This document shows positions 52,719-61,523 of a stretch of DNA of 64,000 nucleotides, one piece after another; within the stretch, counting starts at the first letter, position 1, and each line of letters starts with the position of its first letter. The stretch comes from Streptosporangiaceae bacterium NEAU-GS5. Its GTDB lineage: Bacteria; Actinomycetota; Actinomycetes; Streptosporangiales; Streptosporangiaceae. The notes under the pieces were generated by a model. That model did no database searches, was not told the DNA's origin, and worked only from the letters and a program-made list of their open reading frames with translations. Position numbers and translations under genes: made by a program. Location of the stretch: positions 248,001 to 312,000 of the forward strand of contig JAGFNW010000001.1 in the NCBI GenBank assembly GCA_017592665.1, written 5' to 3'.

Positions 52719-52803
52719 CGAAGCCCCGGGCTCAGGCCTCGACGCGGCGAGCGGCCAGCGGCCTCTGACACCTGCCCCGCCCCCCACGGAGCCCGGGGCT
52801 TCG
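52719..52803 (+). terminator. long inverted repeat after araB, likely terminator
   Basis: CGAAGCCCCGGGCTC (52719-52733) and GAGCCCGGGGCTTCG (52789-52803) are perfect 15-bp inverted repeats enclosing 55 bases that can themselves fold. It starts 24 bp after the araB stop. From 52804 to 53035 I see no gene. Confidence 0.55.
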
Positions 52804-53035
52804 CTTCTCCCCCGAACGAGAATCTCGACAGCCCTCAAGCACGCCCGCACCGACCGCTCGGGCACGCCCGCCTCACCCTTCAAGCCCGCAGCACCGCACG
52901 ACCCCGCGAGCACCCCCGTCCCGTGGCCCATCACGCGAAACCATTACGTGGCGCTACTGCGCCGCCCCAGCACTCGGATCTCGGATGGCCCCATCAGGCG
53001 GCGCCATGACGCGGACCACCACCCGGGGTGACCTA

Positions 53036-53293
53036 TCAAGCACCCTGTCTGGGTGTCGCCCGCAGCTCTTCCTCCAAGTCGGCGACAATGGCCTGCGCGG
53101 TCGCCCGCAGCCGCGCCCGGCGACTGCTCAGCTCATCCCCGAAGCTCCGCGCCGCAGGCCCGACCCAGACCTGTCCGCCGGCGAACTGCTGATACGGCGA
53201 ATCCAGCGCCGCCTCCAACACCGCGACGCGCGCCTTGACCTCCATCAGCGCATGCCGCAGGTCTTCATAACGCGGGTTGGGCATCGTAGCCAT
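53036..53293 (-). CDS. small WXG100-like helical protein, 85 aa
   Basis: The product is mostly helical with a WVGPAARSF segment in the middle that recalls the WxG turn and following P-A-A of ESX/WXG100-type proteins (YEDLRHALMEVKARVAVLEAAL before it, LRATAQAIVADLEEEL after it). ATG 53293 is preceded by a perfect -10 TATAAT at about 53340-53335 on the minus strand; the longer open frame would cross this promoter. No signal peptide is needed for this class. It may be a substrate or chaperone of a type VII secretion system, which is not in the window. Confidence 0.5.
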   Translation of the reverse strand: MATMPNPRYEDLRHALMEVKARVAVLEAALDSPYQQFAGGQVWVGPAARSFGDELSSRRARLRATAQAIVADLEEELRATPRQGA

Positions 53294-53373
53294 GCCAGAT
53301 CTCTCTGATATACGCGTACGGCGAGGCGCTCCGTCAGACATTATAAATTCGCCCGCTGACGAGGGAGTGGTAG

Positions 53374-53829
53374 ATGGCACAACCCGCCCGGCACACCGCG
53401 CTGTCTGCCGCGCTCGTATTGCTTTCCCTGACCGCATGCTCCGCCCAGACCCCACCCCAGCCCACCGCCGCCCAAGCCGGCGAAACCCTCAAAACCCACA
53501 TCGATCAGATCATGAGGGGCGCCAACGCTTCGGATGTAAAGATCACCGACCCCGGAGGCAAGGACATCCCTTGCGGGGAGGGCAAATCCATACGAACCTA
53601 TGCCGCCACAGGTGTGAACGAGATCGGCTCAGGAGATCCAGACAGCCTCGTGCTCGCGATGCGCGGAGCGCTGGATGACGATTCCCAATATCTTCCCGTC
53701 GAGATCGCCGTCGACCAGGGCAGGCTACGCCTGTTCAATCCTCGTCTTCACACCCATCTCATCCTGGAGTCGCCTAGTAAGGGGCAGATGTTGGCGCTCG
53801 GAGAGACCGACTGCCTACCCACACGATGA
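53374..53829 (+). CDS. lipoprotein, 151 aa, unknown function
   Basis: Signal peptide with lipobox LSLTAC, then a Gln/Pro/Thr linker and one small alpha/beta domain (HIDQIMRGANASDVKITDPGG, QYLPVEIAVDQGRLRLFNPR, and two Cys: IPCGEG and TDCLPT that could pair). GAGGGAG precedes ATG 53374. It is divergent from the WXG-like gene by 80 bp of AT-rich promoter DNA and converges with the 667-aa gene 2 bp away. I do not recognise the family. Confidence 0.7.
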   Translation: MAQPARHTALSAALVLLSLTACSAQTPPQPTAAQAGETLKTHIDQIMRGANASDVKITDPGGKDIPCGEGKSIRTYAATGVNEIGSGDPDSLVLAMRGALDDDSQYLPVEIAVDQGRLRLFNPRLHTHLILESPSKGQMLALGETDCLPTR

Positions 53830-53831
53830 CG

Positions 53832-55835
53832 TCATTCATACGGTCTGCCGACCTGCGACTTGGCCACATCCCTGGCGCCGCGGAACTCAACGTCAAGCTG
53901 CGAAACGGCCTCACCGACCTGGGTTTTCGAAACACCGCCTGATCCATTCGCAATGAGCCAGTTGTTGAGATTCCGCAGGGTCTGTTCGTCCTTCGCGATT
54001 ATCTCGAAAGGCAGCAGGCGGCCGTCTTTGTCAGTGATAGGCGGATGCGCGAACTGAGGGTCCGTCGGCGCAGTCCTTGCCCTGAAGCCGTTTTCCATGA
54101 GCGTGTCGACCAACCAGTGACCTCGTGCCAAATCAGCCAGGCGGGTTTTGTCGTCGAGAGCGTCCAGCCGTGTCTGAGTCGGAGAGGTGAGCTTGTCGAA
54201 GGCGGCGGGTGCAGCGGTGCTGAGGGCAAGCCATAGGACTTGGCCTTGCATTCCTGGGATCGCTAGGCCTCCTACGCCGAGGGACAGGCCGAGGGCGAAC
54301 GCCTCGTCTTTCAGGCGCTCCTGATCGGCGGCATCCATGACGCCCTGGACCTTGCGTTCGGCGGCGAATTGCATGCCGGCCACGTAGCCGAGCGCATGCA
54401 TCACACGTTCGAGATGCTCGATGCTCTTGCCGGCGTCTTGGGTGGCGGCGGTGTGGACTAGGCGGTCAGTGAGGGAGCCCATGCCGGTTTCGAAGGGTTT
54501 GGTGTCGTCCGGCGAGTCGGCGAAGAGTTTCACGAAGGCGTAGGTGTCCTCTGGGCTGAGCCGGAAGGCGGGGGTCAGACCGGGGACGATGGTCGTGACC
54601 TTGCCAAATGCGCTGGGCTGGGTGCGGTTGACGTCGCCGAGGCTAGCCCCTTCGGTGATCTCGGTGGCGTACGCGCCGGCGATCTCGGCCAGGTGGACGC
54701 GGATCGGCCGGACGACGCGGAGCCAGGGCCACTGCACGCCGGGCTCGGGCGGCCGGTTGTCGAAGTTCGGGAGTGTGGTCATCAGGTCGTACGCGAGGCG
54801 GGCGGCGTCGGGGCTGTGCGCCGCATCCTTCTCGTCGTACGCGCCGGCCGCGGCCGCGAGCATGCGGCCGAATGCGTCTCCAGGAGCGGGCTGTCCGTTG
54901 GCGGCGTAGGATCCGACCCGGTCCAGCATGCGGCCGAGGAAGGTGGACAGCACGGCGTCGCCGGTGGCCCCGGCGATCGCCATCCGCGCAGCCGCTGGAT
55001 TGCGGGCCAGGGCGTTCATGTATCCGGCCAGATCATCGGCGGACCACGCTTCGGATTCGGGCCCGAGGACGTGGACGGCGGCGACCTGGGCGAGCCAGCC
55101 GGCTGGGAAGTCGCCCCCGCTGAGCAGCATCCCGAGGCCGCGCAGCGGCTTGCCTGGGCCGACGGAGTCTGCGGTGACCGGGGTCGTGCCGATCTCGTCG
55201 AGCATGGCGGCGAAGGCGGGGAGGCGACGGCCGGATTGAACGGCTGTGGCGAAGGCTTGGCCAATGATGGCGATCGCCGCGCCGGGATCATGGAGTGCGC
55301 CCGTCAGCTGGGCGGGCAGGTCGAGGGATCCCTGGAGACCGAGTTCGGCGAAGAAGGCGGTGGCGAAGTCGGGGTCGTCGCGATGGGTGGCCAACTGCCG
55401 GATCAGCGGGAGGATCTCGTCGTCGGCGGTCTGTCCCTGCATGGGGAGGGCATCGGTGAGCAGTCGCGCCAGGGCGGCGCCCCGGGCGCGGGCGTCGGTG
55501 GCGGTGGGCAGGGCGCATGCGGTCTCGTCGTAGCCGACCAGGCCGGGTGTCCATTCCATGACCGGACGCTTGATGATGTCGTTGCGGCGGCGCAGGGCCG
55601 GGAGTTGGTCGTCTATCCAGCCCTCGATCTCCTTCAGCTGACCAACTCGGGCCGTGGACAGCTCGGCGGCGGTCAGGGCGCGGCGGATCATCTCGGCCTG
55701 TTCGCCGATCACGTCCCGCCCGTGTTCGAGCGTTGTGATGAGCCGCACCATCAGACTCGGGTCGATGCCCGTGAACTGCGGTGACAGCGGTGACAGCGGT
55801 GACAGCGGTGGCGTCCCCGAGGTCTGAGACCCCAT
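53832..55835 (-). CDS. large unrecognised protein possibly linked to WXG100-type secretion, 667 aa
   Basis: ATG 55835 is set by GGAG 6 bases upstream. The N-terminus has a Pro-Leu-Ser repeat (PLSPLSPLSP, encoded by 9-bp DNA repeats at about 55782-55813). Residues 30-100 are helical (EQAEMIRRALTAAELSTARVGQLKEIEGWIDDQLPAL), with no signal peptide. The body is Ala/Gly-rich and helical, with a Gly-rich stretch GLSLGVGGLAIPGMQGQVLW near 530. It recalls DUF6571-like actinobacterial proteins; this is tentative. Same strand as the WXG-like gene but with the lipoprotein gene between. Function unknown. Confidence 0.6.
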   Translation of the reverse strand: MGSQTSGTPPLSPLSPLSPQFTGIDPSLMVRLITTLEHGRDVIGEQAEMIRRALTAAELSTARVGQLKEIEGWIDDQLPALRRRNDIIKRPVMEWTPGLVGYDETACALPTATDARARGAALARLLTDALPMQGQTADDEILPLIRQLATHRDDPDFATAFFAELGLQGSLDLPAQLTGALHDPGAAIAIIGQAFATAVQSGRRLPAFAAMLDEIGTTPVTADSVGPGKPLRGLGMLLSGGDFPAGWLAQVAAVHVLGPESEAWSADDLAGYMNALARNPAAARMAIAGATGDAVLSTFLGRMLDRVGSYAANGQPAPGDAFGRMLAAAAGAYDEKDAAHSPDAARLAYDLMTTLPNFDNRPPEPGVQWPWLRVVRPIRVHLAEIAGAYATEITEGASLGDVNRTQPSAFGKVTTIVPGLTPAFRLSPEDTYAFVKLFADSPDDTKPFETGMGSLTDRLVHTAATQDAGKSIEHLERVMHALGYVAGMQFAAERKVQGVMDAADQERLKDEAFALGLSLGVGGLAIPGMQGQVLWLALSTAAPAAFDKLTSPTQTRLDALDDKTRLADLARGHWLVDTLMENGFRARTAPTDPQFAHPPITDKDGRLLPFEIIAKDEQTLRNLNNWLIANGSGGVSKTQVGEAVSQLDVEFRGARDVAKSQVGRPYE

Positions 55836-55911
55836 CCGATCTCCTTCACCATTCGGCCCCCCGTGTACTGGGGTAACAGATGGCGCGGCGCTGTCAACGG
55901 AAACAGCCGAA

Positions 55912-56484
55912 TCAGTCCGCCCTGGCGCGAAAAGCGGCCGTTTTGACCCGGTTCTGGCAGGCGGTGGAGCAGAAGCGGCGGGTGCCGTTCCGGGAGACGT
56001 CGATGTAGACCCGGTCGCATCGAGGGGCCGTGCACACCCCGAGCCGGTCGTGGTGCTCGCTGCCGAGCACCACCGCGAGGCCGGTCGCGCAGCCGGCCCC
56101 CCATTCATGCCCGTACGAGCCGTTGGCCCCGTGAAAATGCAGGTGCCAGGGCTCGTCGTCGTGCCGGTCCAGCCACGGGTGCGCGTGGAACCGTACGAAC
56201 AGCTCGTTGAGCCGGTGGGCGGCGGTGTCGAGGTCGTCGCGCGCGACCGCTTCGAAGACCACCCGCAGTTCGGCCGCGACCTCGGCGAGATCGTCGGCCT
56301 CGCCGGCGGTGACCTCGCGAGCCTCGCGGTAGATGGCACGCAGTTCCTGCCAGGCCGCCGCGGCCCGCTCGGGCCCCGGCGGAGGCGGCTCGTACGGCTT
56401 GCCGCGCCGATCGCCCGGCGTCAGCGCGTTCACGAGAGCGACCGCCGCCGCGATCACACCATCCGTGTGACTGTTGAAGTTCAC
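55912..56484 (-). CDS. CGNR zinc-finger domain protein (ABATE family), 190 aa
   Basis: N-terminal ABATE-like helical domain (VIAAAVALVNALTPG) and C-terminal CGNR zinc finger: CTAPRCDRVYIDVSRNGTRRFCSTACQNR, with the four Cys that bind zinc. Such proteins are thought to be stress-linked DNA-binding regulators. ATG 56484. It is divergent from a methyltransferase gene by 73 bp that includes GTCTA...TAGAC and GTTAC...GTAAC inverted repeats, so it may control that gene. Confidence 0.88.
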   Translation of the reverse strand: MNFNSHTDGVIAAAVALVNALTPGDRRGKPYEPPPPGPERAAAAWQELRAIYREAREVTAGEADDLAEVAAELRVVFEAVARDDLDTAAHRLNELFVRFHAHPWLDRHDDEPWHLHFHGANGSYGHEWGAGCATGLAVVLGSEHHDRLGVCTAPRCDRVYIDVSRNGTRRFCSTACQNRVKTAAFRARAD

Positions 56485-56557
56485 TTGACCAGTTACCGAT
56501 CCTATGTCTACGTTGTAACTATCAAAAGGTTAGACGACAGTAACAGGAGGCGCGCTG

Positions 56558-57334
56558 ATGACCACGCTGACCCGTGAAGTCGCCCACGAGTGGATCGTCC
56601 GGTGGGACCGTCAGCAGGAGGGCTACCTGCCAGATCGAGAAGACCGCTTCACGACGCTGATCGACGCGGTGGAGGCGGGCGCCGGACGCCCCGATCCGCT
56701 CGTGCTCGACCTTGGCTGCGGCCCGGGCTCGCTCGCCGCCCGCCTACTGGACCGCCTGCCGGACGCCCAGGTCATCGCCGTCGACACCGACCCGCTGCTG
56801 CTCGCCCTCGGCAAGGCCGAGTACGGCGATCGCCCCGGACTACGCTTCACCGATCAGGATCTGCGCGCCTCCGGCTGGACGGCCGGCCTCGGCGTGGACC
56901 GGCCCGTGGATGCCGTGGTCAGCACCACCGCCCTGCACTGGATCGCCGCGCCCGATCTGGAAATCCTGTACGCGGAGCTGGCTGCCGTCCTGCGCTCTGG
57001 CGGCCTCTATCTCAACGGCGACCACCTGACCAGCCAGGACACCACGCCCCGGCTGGGCGAACTGGAGCAGGCGATCGCCGAACGGGCCACCGCTCGCCGT
57101 TACGCGACGGCGCGGCCCGAGGACTGGCGGCAGTGGTGGGACGCCGTCGCCGCCGATCCCGCGCTGACTGAACTCCACGCGGACCGCGAGCGGCTCAATG
57201 CCAGCCGGGGTCATCACGGGTCGGAGTCGGCTCAGCTGTCCATCCATGTCGCGGCCCTGGCCAAGGCCGAGTTCGGCGAGATCGGCACTCTGTGGCAGCA
57301 CGGCAACGACCGCCTGCTGTGCGCCGTCCGCTGA
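56558..57334 (+). CDS. class I SAM-dependent methyltransferase, 258 aa
   Basis: Motif I VLDLGCGPGSLAARLL, post-I AVDTDPLLLALGKAEYG, motif IV VVSTTALHWI, typical of methyltransferase domain 25/11 small-molecule enzymes. It has no DNA-binding part. ATG 56558 has AGGAGGCGC before it. Substrate unknown. The likely regulator is the CGNR protein on the other strand. Confidence 0.88.
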   Translation: MTTLTREVAHEWIVRWDRQQEGYLPDREDRFTTLIDAVEAGAGRPDPLVLDLGCGPGSLAARLLDRLPDAQVIAVDTDPLLLALGKAEYGDRPGLRFTDQDLRASGWTAGLGVDRPVDAVVSTTALHWIAAPDLEILYAELAAVLRSGGLYLNGDHLTSQDTTPRLGELEQAIAERATARRYATARPEDWRQWWDAVAADPALTELHADRERLNASRGHHGSESAQLSIHVAALAKAEFGEIGTLWQHGNDRLLCAVR

Positions 57335-57523
57335 TCGAGGCCGGTCAAAAGGTGGTCGGGGCTGGTCAGGTAGTCGACGCCGATTAAGGTCGCCGAAGCT
57401 GGTCAAGGGTAGTCGACGCCGGTCGAGGTACTCCACGCCGGCGTTGAGGGGTTGAGGCTGCTCAAGGGTGGTCAAGGGGGTCGAGGCTGTTCAAGGGGGA
57501 TGGGGCTGGGGGCGTCTCGTCGG
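57335..57523. repeat. degenerate repeat tract between convergent genes
   Basis: The gap holds several diverged copies of a unit like GGTCAAGGGTAGTCGACGCC (for example near 57364, 57399 and 57460), ending in TCAAGGGGG runs. No gene or terminator hairpin is clear. It lies between the methyltransferase and MarR genes, which converge here. Confidence 0.5.
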
Positions 57524-58027
57524 TCAGGGTTGTTGGGTGATGCAGGGGTCGTCGGGGTCGATGGCGTGGGTGATGCGACGGCCGATCTCGCACAGGTGGC
57601 GTGCCTGGGCCTTGGTGAGCGGGTCGAAAACGTAGGAACGCACGGCCTCGACGTGCCCGGGGGCGGTGGCGACGACCTTGTCCCAGCCGCTCTCGGTCAG
57701 GATGGCGAGGATGTAGCGACCATCGGCGGGATCGGGGGTGCGGCGGACCCAGCCGCGCCCCTCCAGCCGCTTGACCACGTGCGACAGGCGGGACAGCGAC
57801 CCCTCGGTGAGCTGGGCGAGCTCGCTCATCCTGACCGCGCGCTCCGGGCTTGCCGAGGAGCTCATCGAGAGCATCGCCATCACCTGGTATTCGAAATGGC
57901 TGATTCCCGCGTCGCGCTGGAGCTGGGCGTCCAGCGCAGCGGGCAGCCGGATCAGGACCCCGATCAGGCTGAGCCAGGTCTGCGCCTCCTCGTCGTCCAG
58001 CCAGCGCGGCTGCTGTTGCGTCTCCAT
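57524..58027 (-). CDS. MarR-family transcriptional regulator, 167 aa
   Basis: Winged-helix MarR core: ISHFEYQVMAMLS, MSELAQLTEGSLSRLSHVVKRLEGRGWVRRTPDPADGR, ILAILTESGW, with DNA-contact Arg/Asp in the wing. ATG 58027 gives the normal length; GTG 58036 in frame is an alternative. It is divergent from a quinone oxidoreductase gene by 88 bp containing two nested palindromes, so it very probably represses both. Confidence 0.92.
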   Translation of the reverse strand: METQQQPRWLDDEEAQTWLSLIGVLIRLPAALDAQLQRDAGISHFEYQVMAMLSMSSSASPERAVRMSELAQLTEGSLSRLSHVVKRLEGRGWVRRTPDPADGRYILAILTESGWDKVVATAPGHVEAVRSYVFDPLTKAQARHLCEIGRRITHAIDPDDPCITQQP

Positions 58028-58045
58028 GAGGATCACTCTATCCAG

Positions 58046-58096
58046 CTTGACGCTTCAAGTCATCCGGTCTAAGTTGACGTTGAATCTTCAAGTCAA
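58046..58096. promoter_or_regulatory. two MarR-type operators in the divergent promoter
   Basis: Site 1: CTTGA-CGCT-TCAAG (58046-58059). Site 2: TTGA-ATCT-TCAA (58080-58091) nested in a wider TTGAC...GTCAA pair (58074-58096). Site 2 covers a -35-like TTGACG (58074-58079) with the -10-like AATACC 17 bases on, so binding would shut off the oxidoreductase gene; site 1 is closer to the MarR start and fits autorepression. Confidence 0.6.
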
Positions 58097-58115
58097 AATA
58101 CCTCCGGGAGAGCCC

Positions 58116-59063
58116 ATGCGCGCCCTCAACGTTTCGGCTGCCGGCGAGCAGCCCGCCATTTCCGAGCTCCCCGTCCCCGAGCCCGGCGACGGCGTCGTCC
58201 TGATCCGGGTGAAGGCCGCCGGCCTCAACGCGATCGACAACGCGATCGCTGTCGGGATGATGGCCCAGATGATGCCGCATGAGTATCCGCTCGTCCTCGG
58301 CCGTGACGCGGCCGGTGTCGTCGAGGCGGTCGGCGCCGGCGTCGACGGTGTCGCGGTCGGCGACGAGGTGTTCGGGCACGTGCTGCTGGCCCCGCCCATC
58401 CAGAACGGCACGCTGGCCGAGTACGCCCTGCTGCCGGCCGCGTCGGTGGCCCACAAGCCGGCTGGCCTGGACTTCGTGACAGCGGCCGCGATCCCGCTCG
58501 CCGGCGCCGCCGCCCTGGCGGCCGTGGAGGCCGTCGACCCGCAGCCCGGCCAGACGGTCCTCATCGTCGGCGCCAGTGGCGGCGTCGGCTCGTACGCCGT
58601 GCAGCTGGCGAAGGCCCGGGGCGCCACGGTGGTGGCCACCGGTACGGCGGCCGACGCCGACCGGCTGACCACCCTCGGCGCGAGCAGCGTCATCGACTTC
58701 ACCACCGAGTCCGTCGCCGACCAGGTGGCCGCCGCCTACCCGGACGGCGTGGACGCGCTCATCGACCTGGTCAGCTACGCCCCGGCCACCGTCCTGACCG
58801 GCGTCGTACGCAAGGGCGGCAAGGTCGCCAGCACCCTCGGCGCGGCCGACGAGCAGACCCTCGCGGGCGCCGGACTGACGGGCGGCAACATCATGGCCGG
58901 CCCGGTGCGCGAGGTCATCGTCCCGCTGGCCGAGCAGGCCGCCGCCGGCAACCTGAAGGTCGATGTCACCACCGTGCTCCCGCTGGAGCAGGCCGCCGAC
59001 GGCCTGGCCACGATCGCCGCCGGCAAGGCCAGCGGCAAGATCGTCATCACGGTCTCCGAATAG
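58116..59063 (+). CDS. NADPH:quinone oxidoreductase-like MDR protein, zinc-free, 315 aa
   Basis: Medium-chain dehydrogenase/reductase of the Qor type: VLGRDAAGVVEAVG, TVLIVGASGGVGSYAVQLAKARGA for NADPH, GKVASTLGA, and LPLEQAADGLATIAAGKASGKIVI at the end. It lacks the structural zinc Cys set. Such enzymes reduce quinones or alkenals and are often MarR-controlled, as the layout here suggests. GGGAG precedes ATG 58116. Confidence 0.92.
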   Translation: MRALNVSAAGEQPAISELPVPEPGDGVVLIRVKAAGLNAIDNAIAVGMMAQMMPHEYPLVLGRDAAGVVEAVGAGVDGVAVGDEVFGHVLLAPPIQNGTLAEYALLPAASVAHKPAGLDFVTAAAIPLAGAAALAAVEAVDPQPGQTVLIVGASGGVGSYAVQLAKARGATVVATGTAADADRLTTLGASSVIDFTTESVADQVAAAYPDGVDALIDLVSYAPATVLTGVVRKGGKVASTLGAADEQTLAGAGLTGGNIMAGPVREVIVPLAEQAAAGNLKVDVTTVLPLEQAADGLATIAAGKASGKIVITVSE

Positions 59064-59102
59064 GTCGCGGTTTGCGGGAGACCACGGTCTCCGAATAGGT
59101 CG
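59048..59102 (+). repeat. 20-bp direct repeat from the end of the oxidoreductase gene
   Basis: CACGGTCTCCGAATAGGTCG at 59048-59067 (covering the last codons and stop) is repeated exactly at 59083-59102. A 35-bp step suggests a local tandem duplication of the gene end. The repeat includes the TAG stop and does not extend any frame. Confidence 0.85.
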
Positions 59103-59140
59103 ACGTCTGCGAATAGTTCCTACAGACAGATCGCGCCGAG

Positions 59141-59171
59141 CGGTCCTCTCCGTCAACCACGGGGAGGGCCG
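59141..59171 (+). terminator. terminator hairpin after the oxidoreductase gene
   Basis: An 11-bp stem with two G-T pairs (59141-59151 with 59161-59171), 9-base loop, followed by TTTCACGTTT. It separates the oxidoreductase from the GntR/nucleoside operon. Confidence 0.6.
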
Positions 59172-59266
59172 TTTCACGTTTCACGCGGCGCGTGGTGAGG
59201 GCTTGGCGACCGGGAATTAACGCCGGCCGTCCGGGCCCGAAACAGCGGCTGCCTAGCGTCCCTGAC

Positions 59267-60043
59267 GTGGACACAGGCCTGTATACAGTCCCGGATCCCG
59301 CACAGGATCCGGCGCAGGATCCAGGCGTCCGGCTCCGCCGCGACCAGGTCTACGGCGAGCTGCGCCGGCGACTCATGCTCGGCGAGTTCGGCGTCAGGAC
59401 CCGGCTGGTCGAGGAGCGGGTGGCGGCCACGCTCGGGGTGTCGCGAACCCCCGTGCGCGAGGCGCTGGTCCGGCTGCTCGCCGACGGCCTGGTGGAGCGT
59501 GGCGCGGACGGCGGCTACTACGTCGCCCAGCCCGACCTGTCCGACCTGCGGGACCTCTACGAGCTGCGGATCACCCTCGAGCTCCGCGGCATCGCCCGCG
59601 CGCTCGATCCGGACGTGCGCGAGCACGACCCGGCGATCCTGGAGCCGCTGCGCGACCAGTGGCGGGCCCTTCGGGACGACCAACCGGAGCCCGACCCGCA
59701 GTTCGTCCTGATGGACGAGGACTTCCACGTCACGCTGAGCCGCGCTTCGGGGAACGCGGCGCTCACGAGCACCCTCGCCGCGGTCAACGCGCGGATCCGT
59801 GCGGTGCGCATGTACGACTTCCTCACCGCGGACCGCATCACCCTCACGATCCTCCAGCACCTGGAGATCGCCGAGGAGGTCCTCGCCGGACGGCACGCCG
59901 AGGCGCTGACCGCGATGCACCGGCACGTCGGGGAGTCGATGGACGTCGTCGAGCGGCGCGCCGCTCGCGCGATCACCCAGATGGCCCTCAACCGAGGCAG
60001 GCGCCATGACCTTGACCGATCCACGACCCGGGGCCAAGACTGA
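59267..60043 (+). CDS. GntR-family regulator, FadR subfamily (FCD domain), 258 aa
   Basis: GntR winged helix ([45 protein letters not shown]) and FCD effector domain with metal-ligand-like Asp and His ([26 protein letters not shown]). GTG 59267 follows the -10-like TAGCGT by 7 bases, so the transcript may be leaderless. The first codons contain the palindrome CTGTATACAG and a DPAQ repeat. Its end overlaps the ATPase start by 38 bp. It likely controls the nucleoside importer downstream and itself. Confidence 0.88.
   Translation: MDTGLYTVPDPAQDPAQDPGVRLRRDQVYGELRRRLMLGEFGVRTRLVEERVAATLGVSRTPVREALVRLLADGLVERGADGGYYVAQPDLSDLRDLYELRITLELRGIARALDPDVREHDPAILEPLRDQWRALRDDQPEPDPQFVLMDEDFHVTLSRASGNAALTSTLAAVNARIRAVRMYDFLTADRITLTILQHLEIAEEVLAGRHAEALTAMHRHVGESMDVVERRAARAITQMALNRGRRHDLDRSTTRGQD
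59279..59288. promoter_or_regulatory. TGTATACA palindrome at the start of the GntR gene
   Basis: CTGTATACAG is a perfect 10-bp palindrome 12 bases inside the coding region, close to the predicted transcription start at 59267. The TGTATACA core is the usual GntR half-site arrangement, so autoregulation is likely. Confidence 0.5.
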
Positions 60044-61523
60044 CCTTCCCCTGCTCGCCGTACGCGGCCTGACCCGCAGGTTCGGCGAGGTCCTCGCCAA
60101 CGACGCGGTCGATTTCGACGTACGGCCCGGCGAGGTGCACGCGCTCGTCGGCGAGAACGGCGCAGGCAAGAGCACCTTGCTGAAACTCGTCTACGGCGTC
60201 CACCGGCCCGACGAGGGCGCCATATCCGTCGACGGCTCCCCCGTCACCATCGCCTCCCCCGCCCAGGCCCGCTCCCTCGGGATCGGCATGGTCTTCCAGG
60301 ACCTGCGCCTGGTCCCGGCGCTGACCGTGACCGAGAACATCGCCCTGGCCGTACGCGGCGTGAAGGCGCGCGCGATCGCCGACGCGGCGGCCGAACACGG
60401 GCTGGCCGTCGACCCGCAGGCACGGGTCGCGCATCTGTCGATCGGCGAGCGTCAGCGCGCCGAGATCCTGAAGGTCCTGATGACCGGCTCGCGGATCGTC
60501 ATTCTCGACGAGCCGACGAGCGTGCTCGCGCCCCAGGAGGTGACCGCGCTGTTCGGCGTGGTCGGACGGCTGCGCGCGGCCGGATACGGCGTCGTCATCG
60601 TCACGCACAAGCTCAACGAGGTGCGGGCGGCGGCCGACCGGGTGACCGTGCTCCGCGGCGGCCGGGTGATCCTCGGCGGCGTCGACCCGGACGCGTACAC
60701 CGACGCCGAACTCGTCGAGGCCATGGTCGGGCGTGCCGTGCCGGGCCTGCCGGCCGAGCGGCCGACGCCGCCGGAAGGCGCGGCGCCCGTCCTGTCACTC
60801 ACAGGCGTCAGCGCGTACGGCGACAGCGGCGTCACGCGCCTTCGCGACGTGACCCTGGAGGTACGGCCCGGCGAGATCGTCGGCGTCGCGGGTGTGGCCG
60901 GGAGTGGGCAGCGCGAGCTGTGCGAGGTGGCCTGCGGGCTGCGCCCCGTCGCGTCCGGGACGGTGACGGTGGCCGGCGTGGGGCTGTCCGGCCCGCGGCA
61001 GGCGCTCGGCCGGGGGGTGTGCGACGTCCCCGAGGATCCGCTGGCCGACGCCGTGGTCCCGGGCCTCTCGGTGGTCGAACACATGGCCTTGGGCCTCCCC
61101 GTGGTGCCCCGCCGCCGTGCCAACGTCGACTGGCCGTCCGTACGGAAGATCACGACCGAGCTCGACGGACGCGTCGGCCTCCAGATGGCCCACGGGCACC
61201 GCAGGGTCGCCGAACTGTCGGGCGGCAACGTCCAGCGCGTCATGCTCACCCGGGCGCTCGGCCGCGAAGACAGCGTCCTGGTCGTCGCGGCCTACCCGAG
61301 CCGGGGGCTGGACATCGCGACCACGCGACGGACCCAGGAGTTGCTCATCGAACGCCGCAACCAGGGCGCCGCCGTCCTGGTCGTCTCGGAGGACCTCGAC
61401 GAGCTCATCGCGATCAGCGACCGGATCGCCGTCATGCACAACGGGCACCTGGCCGGGATCGTCCAGGCGCACAACGCCGACCGCCAGGAGATCGGACAAC
61501 TGATGCTCGGAGGCGTCCGATGA
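60006..61523 (+). CDS. nucleoside-type ABC transporter ATP-binding protein, 505 aa
   Basis: Two ABC domains as in the BMP/NupQPO-type purine nucleoside importers: first Walker [17 protein letters not shown], Walker [16 protein letters not shown]; second domain with degenerate Walker [10 protein letters not shown] and signature [15 protein letters not shown]; the terminal ILVV-like Walker B has changed to [17 protein letters not shown] 60006 overlaps the GntR gene by 38 bp. The permease overlaps its end by 4 bases. Confidence 0.9.
   Translation: MTLTDPRPGAKTDLPLLAVRGLTRRFGEVLANDAVDFDVRPGEVHALVGENGAGKSTLLKLVYGVHRPDEGAISVDGSPVTIASPAQARSLGIGMVFQDLRLVPALTVTENIALAVRGVKARAIADAAAEHGLAVDPQARVAHLSIGERQRAEILKVLMTGSRIVILDEPTSVLAPQEVTALFGVVGRLRAAGYGVVIVTHKLNEVRAAADRVTVLRGGRVILGGVDPDAYTDAELVEAMVGRAVPGLPAERPTPPEGAAPVLSLTGVSAYGDSGVTRLRDVTLEVRPGEIVGVAGVAGSGQRELCEVACGLRPVASGTVTVAGVGLSGPRQALGRGVCDVPEDPLADAVVPGLSVVEHMALGLPVVPRRRANVDWPSVRKITTELDGRVGLQMAHGHRRVAELSGGNVQRVMLTRALGREDSVLVVAAYPSRGLDIATTRRTQELLIERRNQGAAVLVVSEDLDELIAISDRIAVMHNGHLAGIVQAHNADRQEIGQLMLGGVR

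Noticed and set aside
53293-53455. longer WXG-like protein starting at 53455
   Set aside because: The extension runs through a perfect TATAAT -10 and into the divergent lipoprotein gene start; the short form has better features.
59192-59267. longer GntR N-terminus from the upstream in-frame GTG
   Set aside because: The extra 25 residues are Arg/Pro/Gly-rich, have no ribosome site and would cross the likely promoter.
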